Part shown: one piece after another, positions 37,092 to 46,856 of the stretch
Position numbering within the stretch: position 1 is the first letter of the stretch
How the letters are laid out: the number at the start of each line of letters is the position of its first letter
NCBI RefSeq assembly: GCF_013414345.1
Contig: NZ_CP058670.1
Location: 1-64,000 of the forward strand
Length of the DNA stretch: 64,000 nt
Direction of reading: 5' to 3'
Origin: Microcella indica
GTDB lineage: Bacteria; Actinomycetota; Actinomycetes; Actinomycetales; Microbacteriaceae
Position numbers and translations under genes: made by a program
Notes under the pieces: generated by a model
What the model was told of the DNA's origin: nothing
The model's database searches: none
The model's input: the letters and a program-made list of their open reading frames with translations, nothing else

Positions 37092-38123
37092 ATGCACGCC
37101 GACCTCGCGATCGTCGGCGGCGGGCCGGTGGGCCTCGCGCTCGCGCTCGAGGTGCACGCGCGCGGCCTCACGCCGGTCGTGCTCGAGCCGCGGGAGGGTC
37201 CGATCGACAAGGCCTGCGGCGAGGGGCTCATGCCGGGAGCGCTCGCGGCCCTCGGCACGCTCGGCGTCGACCCGGTGGGGCACCCGATCGCGGGCATCCG
37301 GTATCGGGATGCGCGCCGGGAGGTCGCCCACCGCTTCGCGGGCGCCCCCGGTCGCGGAGTGCGCCGGCTCGTGCTGCACGCGGCACTGCGCGAGCGCGTC
37401 GAGGCGGCGGGCATCGAGGTGCGTGCCGAGAAGGCGGAGGAGATCGCGCAGGACGACGCGGGAGTGACGGTGAACGGGATGCGCGCCCGCTGGCTCGCGG
37501 GGGCCGACGGCCTGCACTCCCGCGTGCGCGAGCTCGCCGGCCTGCAGTCGCGTGCGCCTCGGGGGCGTTCGCGTGCACCGCGCTTCGGGCTGCGGCGCCA
37601 CTACTCGATCGCCCCGTGGAGCGACCTCGTCGAGGTCACCTACCTCGACGACGCCGAGCTGTACGTGACGCCCGTCGACGAGCGCACCGTGGGCGTCGCG
37701 GTGCTGGGCGGGAAGCCCGCCGACCTCGACGCGACGATCGCGCGGGCGCCGGAGCTGCGCGCGCGACTGGACGGGGCCGCCCCGGCGAGCGAGCTGCGCG
37801 GGGCGGGAGCGCTGCGGCAGCGCAGCACGGCGCGCACGGCGGGGCGCATCGCGCTCGTGGGCGACGCCTCGGGCTACGTCGACGCGCTCACCGGGGAGGG
37901 CCTGCGCGTCGGCTTCGCGCAGGCGAGCGTGCTCGCCGACCGGCTCGCCGCCGACGACCTGCCCGGCTACGAGCGGGCGTGGGCGCGCGCGACGCGCGAC
38001 TTCCGCGTGCTCACCGCGGGCCTGCTCGCGGCGGCGACGTCACCGGCGCGCGGCCTGATCGTGCCGACGGCCGCGCGCCTGCCCAGCGTCTTCGGCGCGG
38101 TCGTGGAGCGTCTCGCGCGCTGA
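37092..38123 (+). CDS. srsC: FAD-dependent monooxygenase / reductase-like flavoprotein
   Basis: The 343-residue protein has the Rossmann motif LAIVGGGPVGLALALEV, an acidic strand end VVLEPREG, and the second FAD motif ALVGDASGYVDALTGEGL. The DKACGEGLMPGAL segment is typical of the group that includes phenolic-lipid hydroxylases and geranylgeranyl reductase relatives. As third gene after the polyketide synthase and methyltransferase, it likely hydroxylates the ring to a quinol/quinone. ATG directly follows the srsB stop. Confidence 0.87.
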   Translation: MHADLAIVGGGPVGLALALEVHARGLTPVVLEPREGPIDKACGEGLMPGALAALGTLGVDPVGHPIAGIRYRDARREVAHRFAGAPGRGVRRLVLHAALRERVEAAGIEVRAEKAEEIAQDDAGVTVNGMRARWLAGADGLHSRVRELAGLQSRAPRGRSRAPRFGLRRHYSIAPWSDLVEVTYLDDAELYVTPVDERTVGVAVLGGKPADLDATIARAPELRARLDGAAPASELRGAGALRQRSTARTAGRIALVGDASGYVDALTGEGLRVGFAQASVLADRLAADDLPGYERAWARATRDFRVLTAGLLAAATSPARGLIVPTAARLPSVFGAVVERLAR

Positions 38124-38165
38124 GCGGCCTGGGCTTTCCGTTGCCCGAGCGCTCTGGCCCGGGGG

Positions 38166-38819
38166 TCAGAGGCCGAGCAGGGCGCGCAGCTCCTCCACGT
38201 CGTGGGCGATCGCGCGGGCGTGCTGGTGCTCCTCGTCGTCGCCGTAGCCCCACGTCACGGCGATCGTCGGGATGCCGTGCACCGCGGCCCCCTCGATGTC
38301 GTGGATGCGATCGCCGATCATGACGGGGCGGCTGAGGTCGGCATCCATGGCCCGCAGTCGCACGAGCGCCTCGGCCACGACGTCGGCCTTCGCGCTGCGC
38401 ACCTCGTCCTCGGAGGCGCCCGTGATGATGTCGAAATGCTCGGCGATCGTGAAGTGCTCGAGCATGAGCGTCGCGGGAGTCTCCGGCTTCGAGGTCGCGA
38501 GACTGAGCGGGATGCCCGCCTCGGCGATGTCGCGCACGAGCAGCCCCATGCCGAGGTAGAGGGTCGAGTCGTAGGCGCCGCGGTCGAGGTAGCGCTCGCG
38601 GTACACCTCGAGGGCACGCTCGCGCTGCTCGAGGGTCAGGCCGGCGCGGTCGCGGAACGAGTCGAGCAACGGTGGGCCGACGTACCGGAGGAGCTCCTCG
38701 GGCGGGGGCACGGGCATCCCGAGCTGGGTGAAGGTCCACGCGAGCGTGTCGGTGATGCCGGGGGCGGAGTCGGTGACCGTGCCGTCGAGATCGAGCAGGA
38801 TCGCCGAGTAGTGGGGCAT
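38166..38819 (-). CDS. HAD superfamily hydrolase (phosphoglycolate phosphatase-like)
   Basis: The 217-residue protein has HAD motif I LLDLDGTVTDSAP, motif II region LSLATSKPE, and motif III/IV VMIGDRIHDIEGA. The cap is helical, as in Gph-type phosphatases. ATG 38819 lies six bases after TAGGCT on the minus strand (38826-38831), so it is likely leaderless. The natural phosphoester is unknown. Confidence 0.92.
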   Translation of the reverse strand: MPHYSAILLDLDGTVTDSAPGITDTLAWTFTQLGMPVPPPEELLRYVGPPLLDSFRDRAGLTLEQRERALEVYRERYLDRGAYDSTLYLGMGLLVRDIAEAGIPLSLATSKPETPATLMLEHFTIAEHFDIITGASEDEVRSAKADVVAEALVRLRAMDADLSRPVMIGDRIHDIEGAAVHGIPTIAVTWGYGDDEEHQHARAIAHDVEELRALLGL

Positions 38820-39007
38820 CCCGCCAGCCTAGAGCGCCCGAGCCGAGGCCCCCGCGTTCGGGGGTGCCCCGCATTGGGGTCGCGAATTCAGTTCATATTC
38901 TCGATACCGTCGGGGAACGCGCGCACGTCGCAGTACGCCGTCCACGGGGGAGGGCACGGCGTGGCGCGGTGGCCGCACGAGCGGCTGCAGCAAGGGGGAA
39001 CAGCACC
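38820..39007 (+). promoter_or_regulatory. promoter and long leader of the FN3 wall protein
   Basis: TTGGGG (38874-38879) and TATTCT (38896-38901), 16 bases apart, make a plausible promoter. That gives a leader of about 100 bases before AAGGGGGAA and ATG 39008. CCCC and GGGG arms (38867-38879) overlap the -35. The HAD gene promoter is on the other strand at 38826-38831. Confidence 0.45.
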
Positions 39008-42000
39008 ATGCGCACCACCACGTCGACCCACGGGGGGCGCCGACGTCGGCAGCACCTCGGGCTCCTCACGTCCACCGGCCTCATCGCGGCGCTCGTCGCC
39101 TTCCCTGCCACGGGCGCGAGCGCGGCACCGTCCGTCTCGAACAGCGGCTCGCCCGCCTCCTACACAGAGCAGGAGCCTCCCGTGCCGGTGGCGGAGAACG
39201 TCACCATCACGGGCGGAACCGCCTATGCGGGGGAGTACCTCGACTTCACCGTCGACAGCGGAACCTCGTACGAGTCGCTCTCACTCATGACGACCGGTAG
39301 CGCATCGACGGCGAACGGCGTCATCTCGATCGTCGGCACCGCGGTGTACCTCGGCAACGGCTCCACCGCCGACCCGGTCGGCTCCGTCGACCCTGTGCGC
39401 AACGGGCAGAACGGCCAGCCTCTGCGTGTCAACTTCACGAGCGAGTTCACCAACCCCAGCTTCGAGACCTCGACCCTCACGGGCTGGACGACCATGAACC
39501 AGCGCATCGACCTCGGCGTGACCTCCATCGCCGGGCGCGTGCCGACCGACACCTCGACCTACCCCGGCAACACGCCGAACCAGGACAACAACGTTCCGGA
39601 CACTCTCGGCTCCTACAACGCCTACATTCAGAGCTCGCAGGCCAGCCAGGGCGGCTACGCTCTGCGCCTCGAATCGTCGGGCATCTGGACGAGGCAGGGG
39701 TGCGACGTCGTCCACGGCCCCGCCGTGTACAGCGACCCCTTCGAGTCGGGCGCAGGCGACTCGATCTACTTCGACTGGCGGGCCTTCGCCGGTGACGACG
39801 ATTATCACGTCTTCGGCTACATCGTGGATCAGAACGGCACGCAGATCGAGGTGCTCGACGCGACCGGAGGCGGCAACACCGCGTGGACGACGAAGGAGAC
39901 GGTGATTCCGAATTCGGGCACGTACCTCTTCGTCTTCGTCTCCGGAACCTACGACGCCACGTGCGGTCAGGCCGCAGGAGCCTCGCTCTACATCGACAAC
40001 GTTCGCGTCTTCGGCACCAAGGTCAACGACACCGTCGTGCAGGACATCGCGCGCAAGCTGCAGTACGAGAACCAGTCGGACAACCCCCCGACGAGCCGTA
40101 CCATCACGATCGCGGCGAAGAGCAACTCGACGGGAATCGGCACCGGCCAGGTCTCGGTCGACATCACGCCCGTGGACGACGCTCCGACCTTCGTCGACCC
40201 GGCGCCGTCGACCTTCACGAACGCCGAGGGCCCCGAGACTCGCACGCCGCTCACCGGCACCCTGCTCGCGACCGACCCCGAGGACGACCCCCGCACCTAC
40301 TCGCTCACGGGCGGCACCGCCGAGGTCGTGACGATCGGTGAGCAGGAGTACACCGAGTACGTCACCGGCGAGTACGGAACACTGCGCCTCGACTCCGCCA
40401 GCGGCGCCTACCTGTTCGAGGCGCACGACGACGCCATCGATGCGCGCCTCATCGACGACGAGGAGGTCTTCGCAGCGAGCGTCGACGCGCTCGGTCTCAC
40501 GGACGCCGGTCAGATCACGCTGCGCGTCTCGGTGCCCGACACGGCACCCGGCTCCCCGACGCTCCTCGCCGCCTCGCCGCGTCCGGAGTCGGCGGCGCTC
40601 AGCTGGACGGCGCCTGAGTGGCTCGGAGGCTCGGAGATCAGCGGCTACCGCATCGAGGGCGCTGCGAACGGAGGGGCCTGGCAGACGCTCGTCGCCGACA
40701 CCGGCAGCGCGAGCACCGAGCACACGGTCAGCGGCCTTACCAACGGCGTGCCCATGTCCTTCCGGGTCTCGGCGATCAACGCGACCGGCACCGGTGCGCC
40801 GTCGAGCACTGCCGAGGCCACCCCCGTCGATGTACCGGGCGCGGCGAGCGACGTCGCGGCCTCACCGGACGATCGATCTCTCACGGTCACCTGGTCGACC
40901 CCGGCCGACACGGGAGGCCTGCCGATCCTCGGCTACCGCGTGCAGATCTCGACCGACGGCGAGGAGTGGACGACCGCTGTCGACGACACCGAATCGACCG
41001 CCACGACCTTCGCGATCGGGGAGCTCGAGAACGGCACTCCCTACACCGTGCGCGTCATCGCGCTCAACGCCGAGGGAGCCGGTCCCGCGTCGACGGTGGC
41101 CACGGCGACCCCGCGCACCGTGCCGGATGCTCCCCTCGACCTGGCCGCGGCGCCGGACGACGAGGCGGTCGACCTCAGCTGGACGGCACCGCTCGAGGAC
41201 GGCGGCAACCCGGTCAGCGGGTACCGCATCGAGTCGACGACGGACGGCGAGACCTGGAGCGTCGTGGTCGCCGACACCGGCTCCACCGACACGACGCTCC
41301 GTGTGGCAGGTCTCACGAACGGCGAGTCCCTCACGTTCCGCGTCTCGGCACTCAACGAGGCGGGTGACGGTGCCCCGAGCGGCACGGCGACCGCGACGCC
41401 GCGCACCGTGCCGGACGCACCCGGTATCGACGGGGTCGACCCGGGCAACCGCAGCCTCATCCTCACGGTCGCGGCACCTGCCTTCGACGGCGGAGCGCCG
41501 ATCACCGGGTACGAGTTCTCGATCGACGACGGCGTCATGTGGTCGAGCGCAACGATGGATGACACCGGCCTGCGGGTGCAGGCCTGGGGCCTGACGAACG
41601 ACGTCGAGCACAGCATCCTCATCCGTGCCGTCAATGAGGCGGGTCCCGGCGCGGCGAGCGATCCTGCGACGGGAACCCCCGAGGTTCGGCCTGTGTACGA
41701 CGGCGGCGGGCTCGTGCCCGAGATCCCGACGACGCCGCCCGGCACCGGCACACTGCTCGTCGACGGCGTGCCGCAGGAGGTCGTGATCACCGTCGACGGC
41801 GACACCACGACGATGACGGGCGAGGGGTTCACGATGACGCTCACCGCGTACGACGCCGACGGCGGCAGCTTCCCCGTGGATGCCCAGGGCAGGCTCATCG
41901 TGACCGAGGACGGCTCGGTGCGGGTCTCCGGAAGCGGATTCCTGCCCGGCAGCACCGTCGACGTGTGGCTGTTCTCGACACCGCACCTGCTCGGCGAGCT

Positions 42001-42274
42001 CCTCGTCGACTCGGGCGGCCGCTTCTCGGCGACCCTTCCGCTGCCCGGCGGCATCGCGGTCGGAGAGCACACGATCCAGCTCAACGGCGTCGCCGCGGGC
42101 GGCGAGGTGCGCAGCCTCACGACCGGCATCGTCGTCATGGCGACCCCGGCGGCCGCACTCGCCTCCACGGGCGCGGCAGCATCGGAGTCGGCGGCGCTGG
42201 GCATGGTCGCCCTGCTGCTGCTCGGCACGATGCTCGTCGCGGTCGGGCGCCGCCGTACCGCCGTGCGAGCGTGA
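39008..42274 (+). CDS. LAxTG cell-wall protein with fibronectin type III repeats
   Basis: The 1088-residue secreted protein has a twin-basic signal peptide (cleavage near ATGASA|A, residue 39), an N-terminal region with a jelly-roll-like segment (about 140-310), a VCBS/cadherin-like stretch (about 355-510), then four FN3 modules (about 513-900). The end is a sorting signal: LASTG, hydrophobic segment, GRRRTAVRA. The LAxTG form fits the class E sortase in this window. ATG 39008 has AAGGGGGAA upstream. It likely acts in adhesion or polymer binding; the ligand is unknown. Confidence 0.88.
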   Translation: MRTTTSTHGGRRRRQHLGLLTSTGLIAALVAFPATGASAAPSVSNSGSPASYTEQEPPVPVAENVTITGGTAYAGEYLDFTVDSGTSYESLSLMTTGSASTANGVISIVGTAVYLGNGSTADPVGSVDPVRNGQNGQPLRVNFTSEFTNPSFETSTLTGWTTMNQRIDLGVTSIAGRVPTDTSTYPGNTPNQDNNVPDTLGSYNAYIQSSQASQGGYALRLESSGIWTRQGCDVVHGPAVYSDPFESGAGDSIYFDWRAFAGDDDYHVFGYIVDQNGTQIEVLDATGGGNTAWTTKETVIPNSGTYLFVFVSGTYDATCGQAAGASLYIDNVRVFGTKVNDTVVQDIARKLQYENQSDNPPTSRTITIAAKSNSTGIGTGQVSVDITPVDDAPTFVDPAPSTFTNAEGPETRTPLTGTLLATDPEDDPRTYSLTGGTAEVVTIGEQEYTEYVTGEYGTLRLDSASGAYLFEAHDDAIDARLIDDEEVFAASVDALGLTDAGQITLRVSVPDTAPGSPTLLAASPRPESAALSWTAPEWLGGSEISGYRIEGAANGGAWQTLVADTGSASTEHTVSGLTNGVPMSFRVSAINATGTGAPSSTAEATPVDVPGAASDVAASPDDRSLTVTWSTPADTGGLPILGYRVQISTDGEEWTTAVDDTESTATTFAIGELENGTPYTVRVIALNAEGAGPASTVATATPRTVPDAPLDLAAAPDDEAVDLSWTAPLEDGGNPVSGYRIESTTDGETWSVVVADTGSTDTTLRVAGLTNGESLTFRVSALNEAGDGAPSGTATATPRTVPDAPGIDGVDPGNRSLILTVAAPAFDGGAPITGYEFSIDDGVMWSSATMDDTGLRVQAWGLTNDVEHSILIRAVNEAGPGAASDPATGTPEVRPVYDGGGLVPEIPTTPPGTGTLLVDGVPQEVVITVDGDTTTMTGEGFTMTLTAYDADGGSFPVDAQGRLIVTEDGSVRVSGSGFLPGSTVDVWLFSTPHLLGELLVDSGGRFSATLPLPGGIAVGEHTIQLNGVAAGGEVRSLTTGIVVMATPAAALASTGAAASESAALGMVALLLLGTMLVAVGRRRTAVRA

Positions 42275-42300
42275 TCACTCGCTCGGATTGACCTCGTTTC

Positions 42301-42340
42301 GACGGAGTGCCTCGGCTCAGAAGAGCCGGGGCACTCCGTC
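42301..42340. terminator. bidirectional terminator
   Basis: An 18-base stem, GACGGAGTGCCTCGGCTC (42301-42318), pairs with 42323-42340 with one mismatch and a four-base loop. It lies between the convergent FN3 protein gene and nucS, and overlaps the last codons of nucS. Confidence 0.8.
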
Positions 42341-43012
42341 GTCGAGGCCGCGCATCGCGTCGTAGTCGAGCAGCAGGCAGCGGATGCCGCGGTCCTCGGC
42401 GAGCGTGCGCGCCTGCGGCGTGATCTCCTGAGCCGCGAACACTCCCGTGACGGGAGCGAGCAACGGGTCGCGGTTCATGAGCTCGAGGTAGCGCGTCAGC
42501 TGCTCGACGCCGTCGATGCCGCCGCGGCGCTTGATCTCGACGGCGACGGATGCTCCGCTCGCGTCGCGCGCGAGGATGTCGACCGGGCCGATGGCCGTCA
42601 TGTACTCGCGGCGCACGAGAGCGTGGCCCTCGCCGAGCAGCTCGATGTGCTCGGCGAGGAGCTTCTGCAGGTGCGCCTCCACGCCGTCCTTCTGCAGGCC
42701 CGGATCGAGCCCGAGGTCGTGCGCCGTGTCGTGCAGAACCTCGTGGATGCTCACGACCAGCAGGTCGGCGGTCTTGACGTGCGTGACGCGCCACAGCTCG
42801 ACCACGCCGGCCTCGGCCTGGTCGTCGTCTGGCTGCTCGATCGCGAGCGTGCACGGCGGGCTCATCCAGTTGAGGGGCTTGTAGCTGCCGCCGTCGGCGT
42901 GCACGAGCAGGCTGCCGTCGTTCTTGAGCATCAGCAGGCGCGTCGCGAGAGGCAGGTGCGCGCTCAGTCGGCCCGCGTAGTCGACGGAGCAGCGGGCGAT
43001 GACGAGACGCAT
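42317..43012 (-). CDS. nucS: endonuclease NucS (EndoMS), non-canonical mismatch repair
   Basis: NucS cuts mismatched DNA and replaces MutS/MutL in Actinobacteria. The 231-residue protein has the nuclease core [12 protein letters not shown] and [20 protein letters not shown]. It ends DDGVPRLF, the clamp-binding tail that ties it to DnaN. ATG 43012 is six bases after TAGGCT on the minus strand (43019-43024), so it is likely leaderless. Confidence 0.96.
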   Translation of the reverse strand: MRLVIARCSVDYAGRLSAHLPLATRLLMLKNDGSLLVHADGGSYKPLNWMSPPCTLAIEQPDDDQAEAGVVELWRVTHVKTADLLVVSIHEVLHDTAHDLGLDPGLQKDGVEAHLQKLLAEHIELLGEGHALVRREYMTAIGPVDILARDASGASVAVEIKRRGGIDGVEQLTRYLELMNRDPLLAPVTGVFAAQEITPQARTLAEDRGIRCLLLDYDAMRGLDDGVPRLF

Positions 43013-43021
43013 CCGTTCAGC

Positions 43022-43852
43022 CTACGGTTGTCGGGCCCAGAGGCCCGGGCGGCGCTCCTCGATGACGGAGCCCCCACCGTCGACGACGATGAGCTGCCCC
43101 GTCACGTAGCTCGCGCCCGGGGAGGCGAGCCACGCGATCGCGCTCGAGACCTCCTCGGCGGTGCCGCTACGGCCGAGCGGCACGAGCTCGCCCTCCTCGG
43201 CCTCCTGCGGCAGCTGCGAGCCCGTCGCGATCCACCCGGGAGCGACGGCGTTGACCGTGATGCCGCGGCGCGCCTCGTCGACCGCGAGCGCCCGGGTGAA
43301 GCCGAGCACCCCGGCCTTGGCGGTCGCATAGCCGAGGTCGTCGCGCGCGGCCTGCACGGCACCCGTCGTCGAGGCGACCGACACGATGCGGCCCCAGCCG
43401 GCGTCGCGCATGCCCGCGACGACCGCACGCGTGACGAGGAAGACGCTCGTGAGATTGACGTCGACCGCGCTGCGCCACTCCTCCACACTCATGCCGATGT
43501 CGCCCCGCGGCATCTCCTCGCCGGTCGCCACCATGCCGGCGTTGTTGACGAGGATGCTCGGCGCGCCCACCGCCTCGACGACGGCTCGCACGGCCGCGAT
43601 CGCGGCGGCCTCGGTCTCGAGCCGCGCGACGACGCCGACCGCGTTGAGGCCCTCGTCGTGCAGCTCGGCGACCCGGGCCTCGATGCGCTCGGTCGTCGCC
43701 GTCATGGCGACGCGGGCACCCCGCTGCGCGAGCGCGCGGGCGGTGGCGAAGCCGATGCCGCTGGGTGATCCGCACCCCGTGACGAGCGCCGTGCGGCCGC
43801 TCAGATCGAGGTCGAGCGGCAGGGCGGAGTGCGAGCGGGGCGAACCTGTCAT
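43022..43852 (-). CDS. short-chain dehydrogenase/reductase
   Basis: The 276-residue SDR has the cofactor motif TGCGSPSGIGFATA, NNAG in LVNNAGMVA, the catalytic Ser region VSVASTTGA and YATAK. The extended TG(x)7GIG form is a little unusual. ATG 43852 lies six bases after TAGCCT on the minus strand (43859-43864), so it is likely leaderless. The substrate is unknown; FabG-like sequence. Confidence 0.92.
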   Translation of the reverse strand: MTGSPRSHSALPLDLDLSGRTALVTGCGSPSGIGFATARALAQRGARVAMTATTERIEARVAELHDEGLNAVGVVARLETEAAAIAAVRAVVEAVGAPSILVNNAGMVATGEEMPRGDIGMSVEEWRSAVDVNLTSVFLVTRAVVAGMRDAGWGRIVSVASTTGAVQAARDDLGYATAKAGVLGFTRALAVDEARRGITVNAVAPGWIATGSQLPQEAEEGELVPLGRSGTAEEVSSAIAWLASPGASYVTGQLIVVDGGGSVIEERRPGLWARQP

Positions 43853-43861
43853 GGGCTGAGG

Positions 43862-45121
43862 CTAGTGCGGGGCATCCCGAACCGGTGTCGCATGCCGGGA
43901 TGCGCCGCGCTCGCGCGCGGCCGGCGTCGCGACGAAGGCGACCGCGATGAGCACGAGCACCACCCAGAAGGCGTTCAGCAGGCCGAACTGCTTGCCCAGG
44001 AAGCCGAGGAGGGGCGGCCCGACGAGGAACGCGAAGTAGCCGACCGTCGCGACCGCGGCCACGCGCGCCGCCGCCTTCGACGGCTCGTCGGCCGCCGCCG
44101 ACATGCCCACGGGGAAGCCGAGCGACGCCCCCAGGCCCCACGCGAAGATGCCGATGCCCGCCGCCACCGGGTGGTCGACGAGGATGAGCAGCGCGAGGCC
44201 GACCATGGCGAGGAGCGCGCTCGCGCGCAGCACCGGCACACGGCCGAAGCGGTCGAGCACCCACACGCCCGCGATGCGACCGGTCGTCATCGCTGTCGCG
44301 AAGACGCCGAAGGCCAGGGCGCCCGTCGCCTCGTCCGCACCGCGGCCGTCGACCATCGCGAGGGCGAGCCAGTCGTTCGCGCTGCCCTCCGCGAACGCCA
44401 TGCCGAGCACGATCGCGCCGATGATGAGCGTGCGCGGCTCGCGCCAGATCGCCATGCGCTCCGCGAAGGTCGAGCGCTCGGGGCCTGGTCCGTCATCGTC
44501 GAGCCCCGGCAGTGCGCGATGGCGGGGAAGATGCCGGACGGCGAGAATGCTCGCGATGAGACCGAGCGCGGCCATGCCGAGCAGGTGGGCGTCGAGGCCC
44601 ACACCGATCGCCGCGAGCCCGGCGGCCGCGGCGGCGCCGACGATCGTGCCGAGGCTCCACGAGGCGTGGAACCAGGGCATGATGCTGCGACCCTGCGCCT
44701 GCTCGACGCCCGCGCCCTCGACGTTCATCGCGACGTCGATGATGCCCGTCGTCGCCCCGAACAGCACGAGCGCCACGAGGACGAGCGGGTAGGAGCCGAA
44801 AGCCGCGGAGCCGATGCCGAGCAGGGCGATCGACCCCATGCTCACGACGAGGCCGACCAGGAGCGTCGCGCGCGTGCCGATGCGGGCGATCACGTGGGAG
44901 GAGCCGAGGAGGCCCGCGATCGACCCGACCGCCATGCCCGCGATGAGCACCCCGAACTCGTCGGTGCGCACCTGCAGCGCATCCCGGATCGCCGGCGTGC
45001 GCGCGAACCAGCTCGCCATGGCGAGACCGTTGATCGCGAAGACCACGAAGACCGCGAGACGCCAGGCGGCGAGGCTCGGGCGGCCCGGGCGCGCTGTGCG
45101 GGAGGAAGGGGTGGCGCTCAC
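43862..45121 (-). CDS. major facilitator superfamily transporter
   Basis: The 419-residue protein has about twelve membrane segments. The start FVVFAINGLAMASWFARTP and ARIGTRATLLVGLVVSM fit the YbjJ-like MFS group. GTG 45121 follows AAAGGTCGCA and gives a normal N-terminus; a longer in-frame ATG reading to 45214 is unlikely. The stop is nine bases above the SDR start region on the same strand. The substrate is unknown. Confidence 0.9.
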   Translation of the reverse strand: MSATPSSRTARPGRPSLAAWRLAVFVVFAINGLAMASWFARTPAIRDALQVRTDEFGVLIAGMAVGSIAGLLGSSHVIARIGTRATLLVGLVVSMGSIALLGIGSAAFGSYPLVLVALVLFGATTGIIDVAMNVEGAGVEQAQGRSIMPWFHASWSLGTIVGAAAAAGLAAIGVGLDAHLLGMAALGLIASILAVRHLPRHRALPGLDDDGPGPERSTFAERMAIWREPRTLIIGAIVLGMAFAEGSANDWLALAMVDGRGADEATGALAFGVFATAMTTGRIAGVWVLDRFGRVPVLRASALLAMVGLALLILVDHPVAAGIGIFAWGLGASLGFPVGMSAAADEPSKAAARVAAVATVGYFAFLVGPPLLGFLGKQFGLLNAFWVVLVLIAVAFVATPAARERGASRHATPVRDAPH

Positions 45122-45313
45122 TGCGACCTTTCGTGGGAGGGACTGCGGTGGTGAGGTGCGCAGGTCGAGAGATGACGCTACCAGCGGTGCCTTACCGCGC
45201 TCGGCGCGGAACACCTCACACCTGCACTGTCAAGGGGGTGCCGCGATTCGACGCTCGGTGGAAACGTGACAGTGGTCCGCACGAACGCTCCACGACACGA
45301 AGAGAGGTTCACC

Positions 45314-45487
45314 ATGGGAATCGACGACAAGGCGCAGAACAAGGGCGAAGAACTCGGCGGCAAGGCCAAGGAAGCCGCGGGCAAGCTCACCGACGACGAG
45401 CAGCTCGAAGCGGAAGGCAAGGCCGACCAGGCGAAGGCCAACCTCAAGCAGGCCGGTGAAGAGGCCAAGGACGCCTTCAAGAACTAG
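45314..45487 (+). CDS. CsbD-like stress protein
   Basis: The 57-residue, very hydrophilic and helical product (GIDDKAQNKGEELGGKAKEA, then GKADQAKANLKQA) matches the CsbD family, often induced by general stress; its molecular role is unknown. ATG 45314 has GAGAGG upstream. Its stop TAG shares the palindrome CTAG with the stop of the MATE gene on the other strand. Confidence 0.92.
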   Translation: MGIDDKAQNKGEELGGKAKEAAGKLTDDEQLEAEGKADQAKANLKQAGEEAKDAFKN

Positions 45488-46788
45488 GTCGTGAGTCCCG
45501 TCACGATCCATCCTGTGCCGCGCGCCCTCATTCCCAGAGTGAGGGCGCGGGCGCCCAGGTACACGAGCGTGAACGCCCCCAGAAGCAGCTCGAGCGAGGT
45601 CACGAGCGGGAGCACCGCCGCATAGGCCGCCAGGTTGAGCACGCCCGTGAGGGCGAGATACCGCCCGTCACCGGCGCCGATGAGCACGCCGTCGAGCACG
45701 AACACCACTCCGGCGAGCGGCAGGCCGAGCGCGAGGATCGCGACGGCGAGCGGCAGGGCATCCCGCACCGCGGCATCGGAGGTCATCGCGACCTGCAGGA
45801 GGGGGATGCTCGCGAGGAGCACCCCCGTGAGCGCGAGGCCGACGACGAGCCCCCAGCCGACGAGCCGCCGGGTGATCGCGTGGACGCGCGGCACGTCGGC
45901 AGCGCCGAGACCGCGCCCGATGAGCGCCTGACCCGCGATCGCGAGGGCGTCGAGCGCGAGCGCGAGGAGCGCGTAGAGCGCGAACCAGACGTGGGTCGCC
46001 GCGAGCTCGACCGTGCCGAGCGAGGTGGCGACGACGACGGTGGCGACGAGGGCGATGCGCAGGCTCAGGGTGCGCACGAGCAGCCACGAGCCGGCCCGCG
46101 CAGCAGCGAGCAGGCCGACGCGACTCGGGCGCAGGGGCGCCGTCGCGGCCCGGGCGCGGCGCACCACCGCCGCGACGAGCACGATCGCCATGCCCCACTG
46201 CGCGATGACGGTGCCGATCGCCGAGCCGACGATGCCCAGACCGAGCCCGTAGATGAGCACGGCGTTGAGGGCGATGTTCGCGCCGAAACCCACTGCGGCC
46301 ACGAAGAGGGGAATGCGCACCTCCTGCAGTCCGCGCAGCGCCCCTGTCGCGGCGAGCACGAGGAGCATGCCCGGGATGCCCCACCACGCGACAGCGAGGT
46401 ACTGCCCGCCCGACGTCGCGACCGCGGGCTCCGCGCCGAAGAGCCCGACGAGCCAGGGGCTCAGCGGCAGCATGACCAGCAGCAGCGCCACCCCGAGCCC
46501 GAGCGCGAGCCACAGGCCGTCCACGCCGGCCGCGTGCGCGCCGCGCTCGTCTCCCGCACCGATCCTCCGCGCCACGATGGGCGTCGTCGCGTAGGCGAGG
46601 AAGATGAGCAGGCCGATCGCGGTCTGCAGGATCGTGCTCGCGAGCCCGAGACCCGCAAGCGGCTCGGCACCGAGGTGGCCGACCATCGCCGTATCGGTCA
46701 GCACGAAGAGGGGCTCGGCCACGAGCGCACCGAGCGAGGGGAGCGCGAGCCGCACGATGTCGCGGTCGAGAGCTCGGGAGGCGCGCAC
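45484..46788 (-). CDS. MATE family efflux transporter
   Basis: The 434-residue protein has twelve membrane segments and a MATE/DinF-type sequence (LALPSLGALVAEPLFVLTDT, GLASTILQT and two-fold repeat). It likely exports cationic compounds with H+ or Na+. GTG 46788 is six bases after TAGCGT on the minus strand (46795-46800), so it is likely leaderless. It is divergent from the M13 peptidase gene. Confidence 0.93.
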   Translation of the reverse strand: MRASRALDRDIVRLALPSLGALVAEPLFVLTDTAMVGHLGAEPLAGLGLASTILQTAIGLLIFLAYATTPIVARRIGAGDERGAHAAGVDGLWLALGLGVALLLVMLPLSPWLVGLFGAEPAVATSGGQYLAVAWWGIPGMLLVLAATGALRGLQEVRIPLFVAAVGFGANIALNAVLIYGLGLGIVGSAIGTVIAQWGMAIVLVAAVVRRARAATAPLRPSRVGLLAAARAGSWLLVRTLSLRIALVATVVVATSLGTVELAATHVWFALYALLALALDALAIAGQALIGRGLGAADVPRVHAITRRLVGWGLVVGLALTGVLLASIPLLQVAMTSDAAVRDALPLAVAILALGLPLAGVVFVLDGVLIGAGDGRYLALTGVLNLAAYAAVLPLVTSLELLLGAFTLVYLGARALTLGMRARGTGWIVTGLTT

Positions 46789-46856
46789 GCCCTCACGCTA
46801 CCGCCGGCGATATTCGTCATGGTCTGCCAAGGCGAGCGCGACTACGCTCAATCCTC

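Noticed and set aside
38867-38879. CCCC-N5-GGGG upstream of the FN3 protein as the same operator as at 49738
   Set aside because: Spacing and core differ, and such runs arise easily at this GC content.
38912-38950. ECF sigma factor promoter (GGAAC and CGTC) before the FN3 protein
   Set aside because: The match is partial and a plain promoter at 38874-38901 explains the gene equally well.
40549-41690. FN3-coding region as DNA-level tandem repeat
   Set aside because: The four modules are similar only at protein level; no long identical DNA runs were seen.
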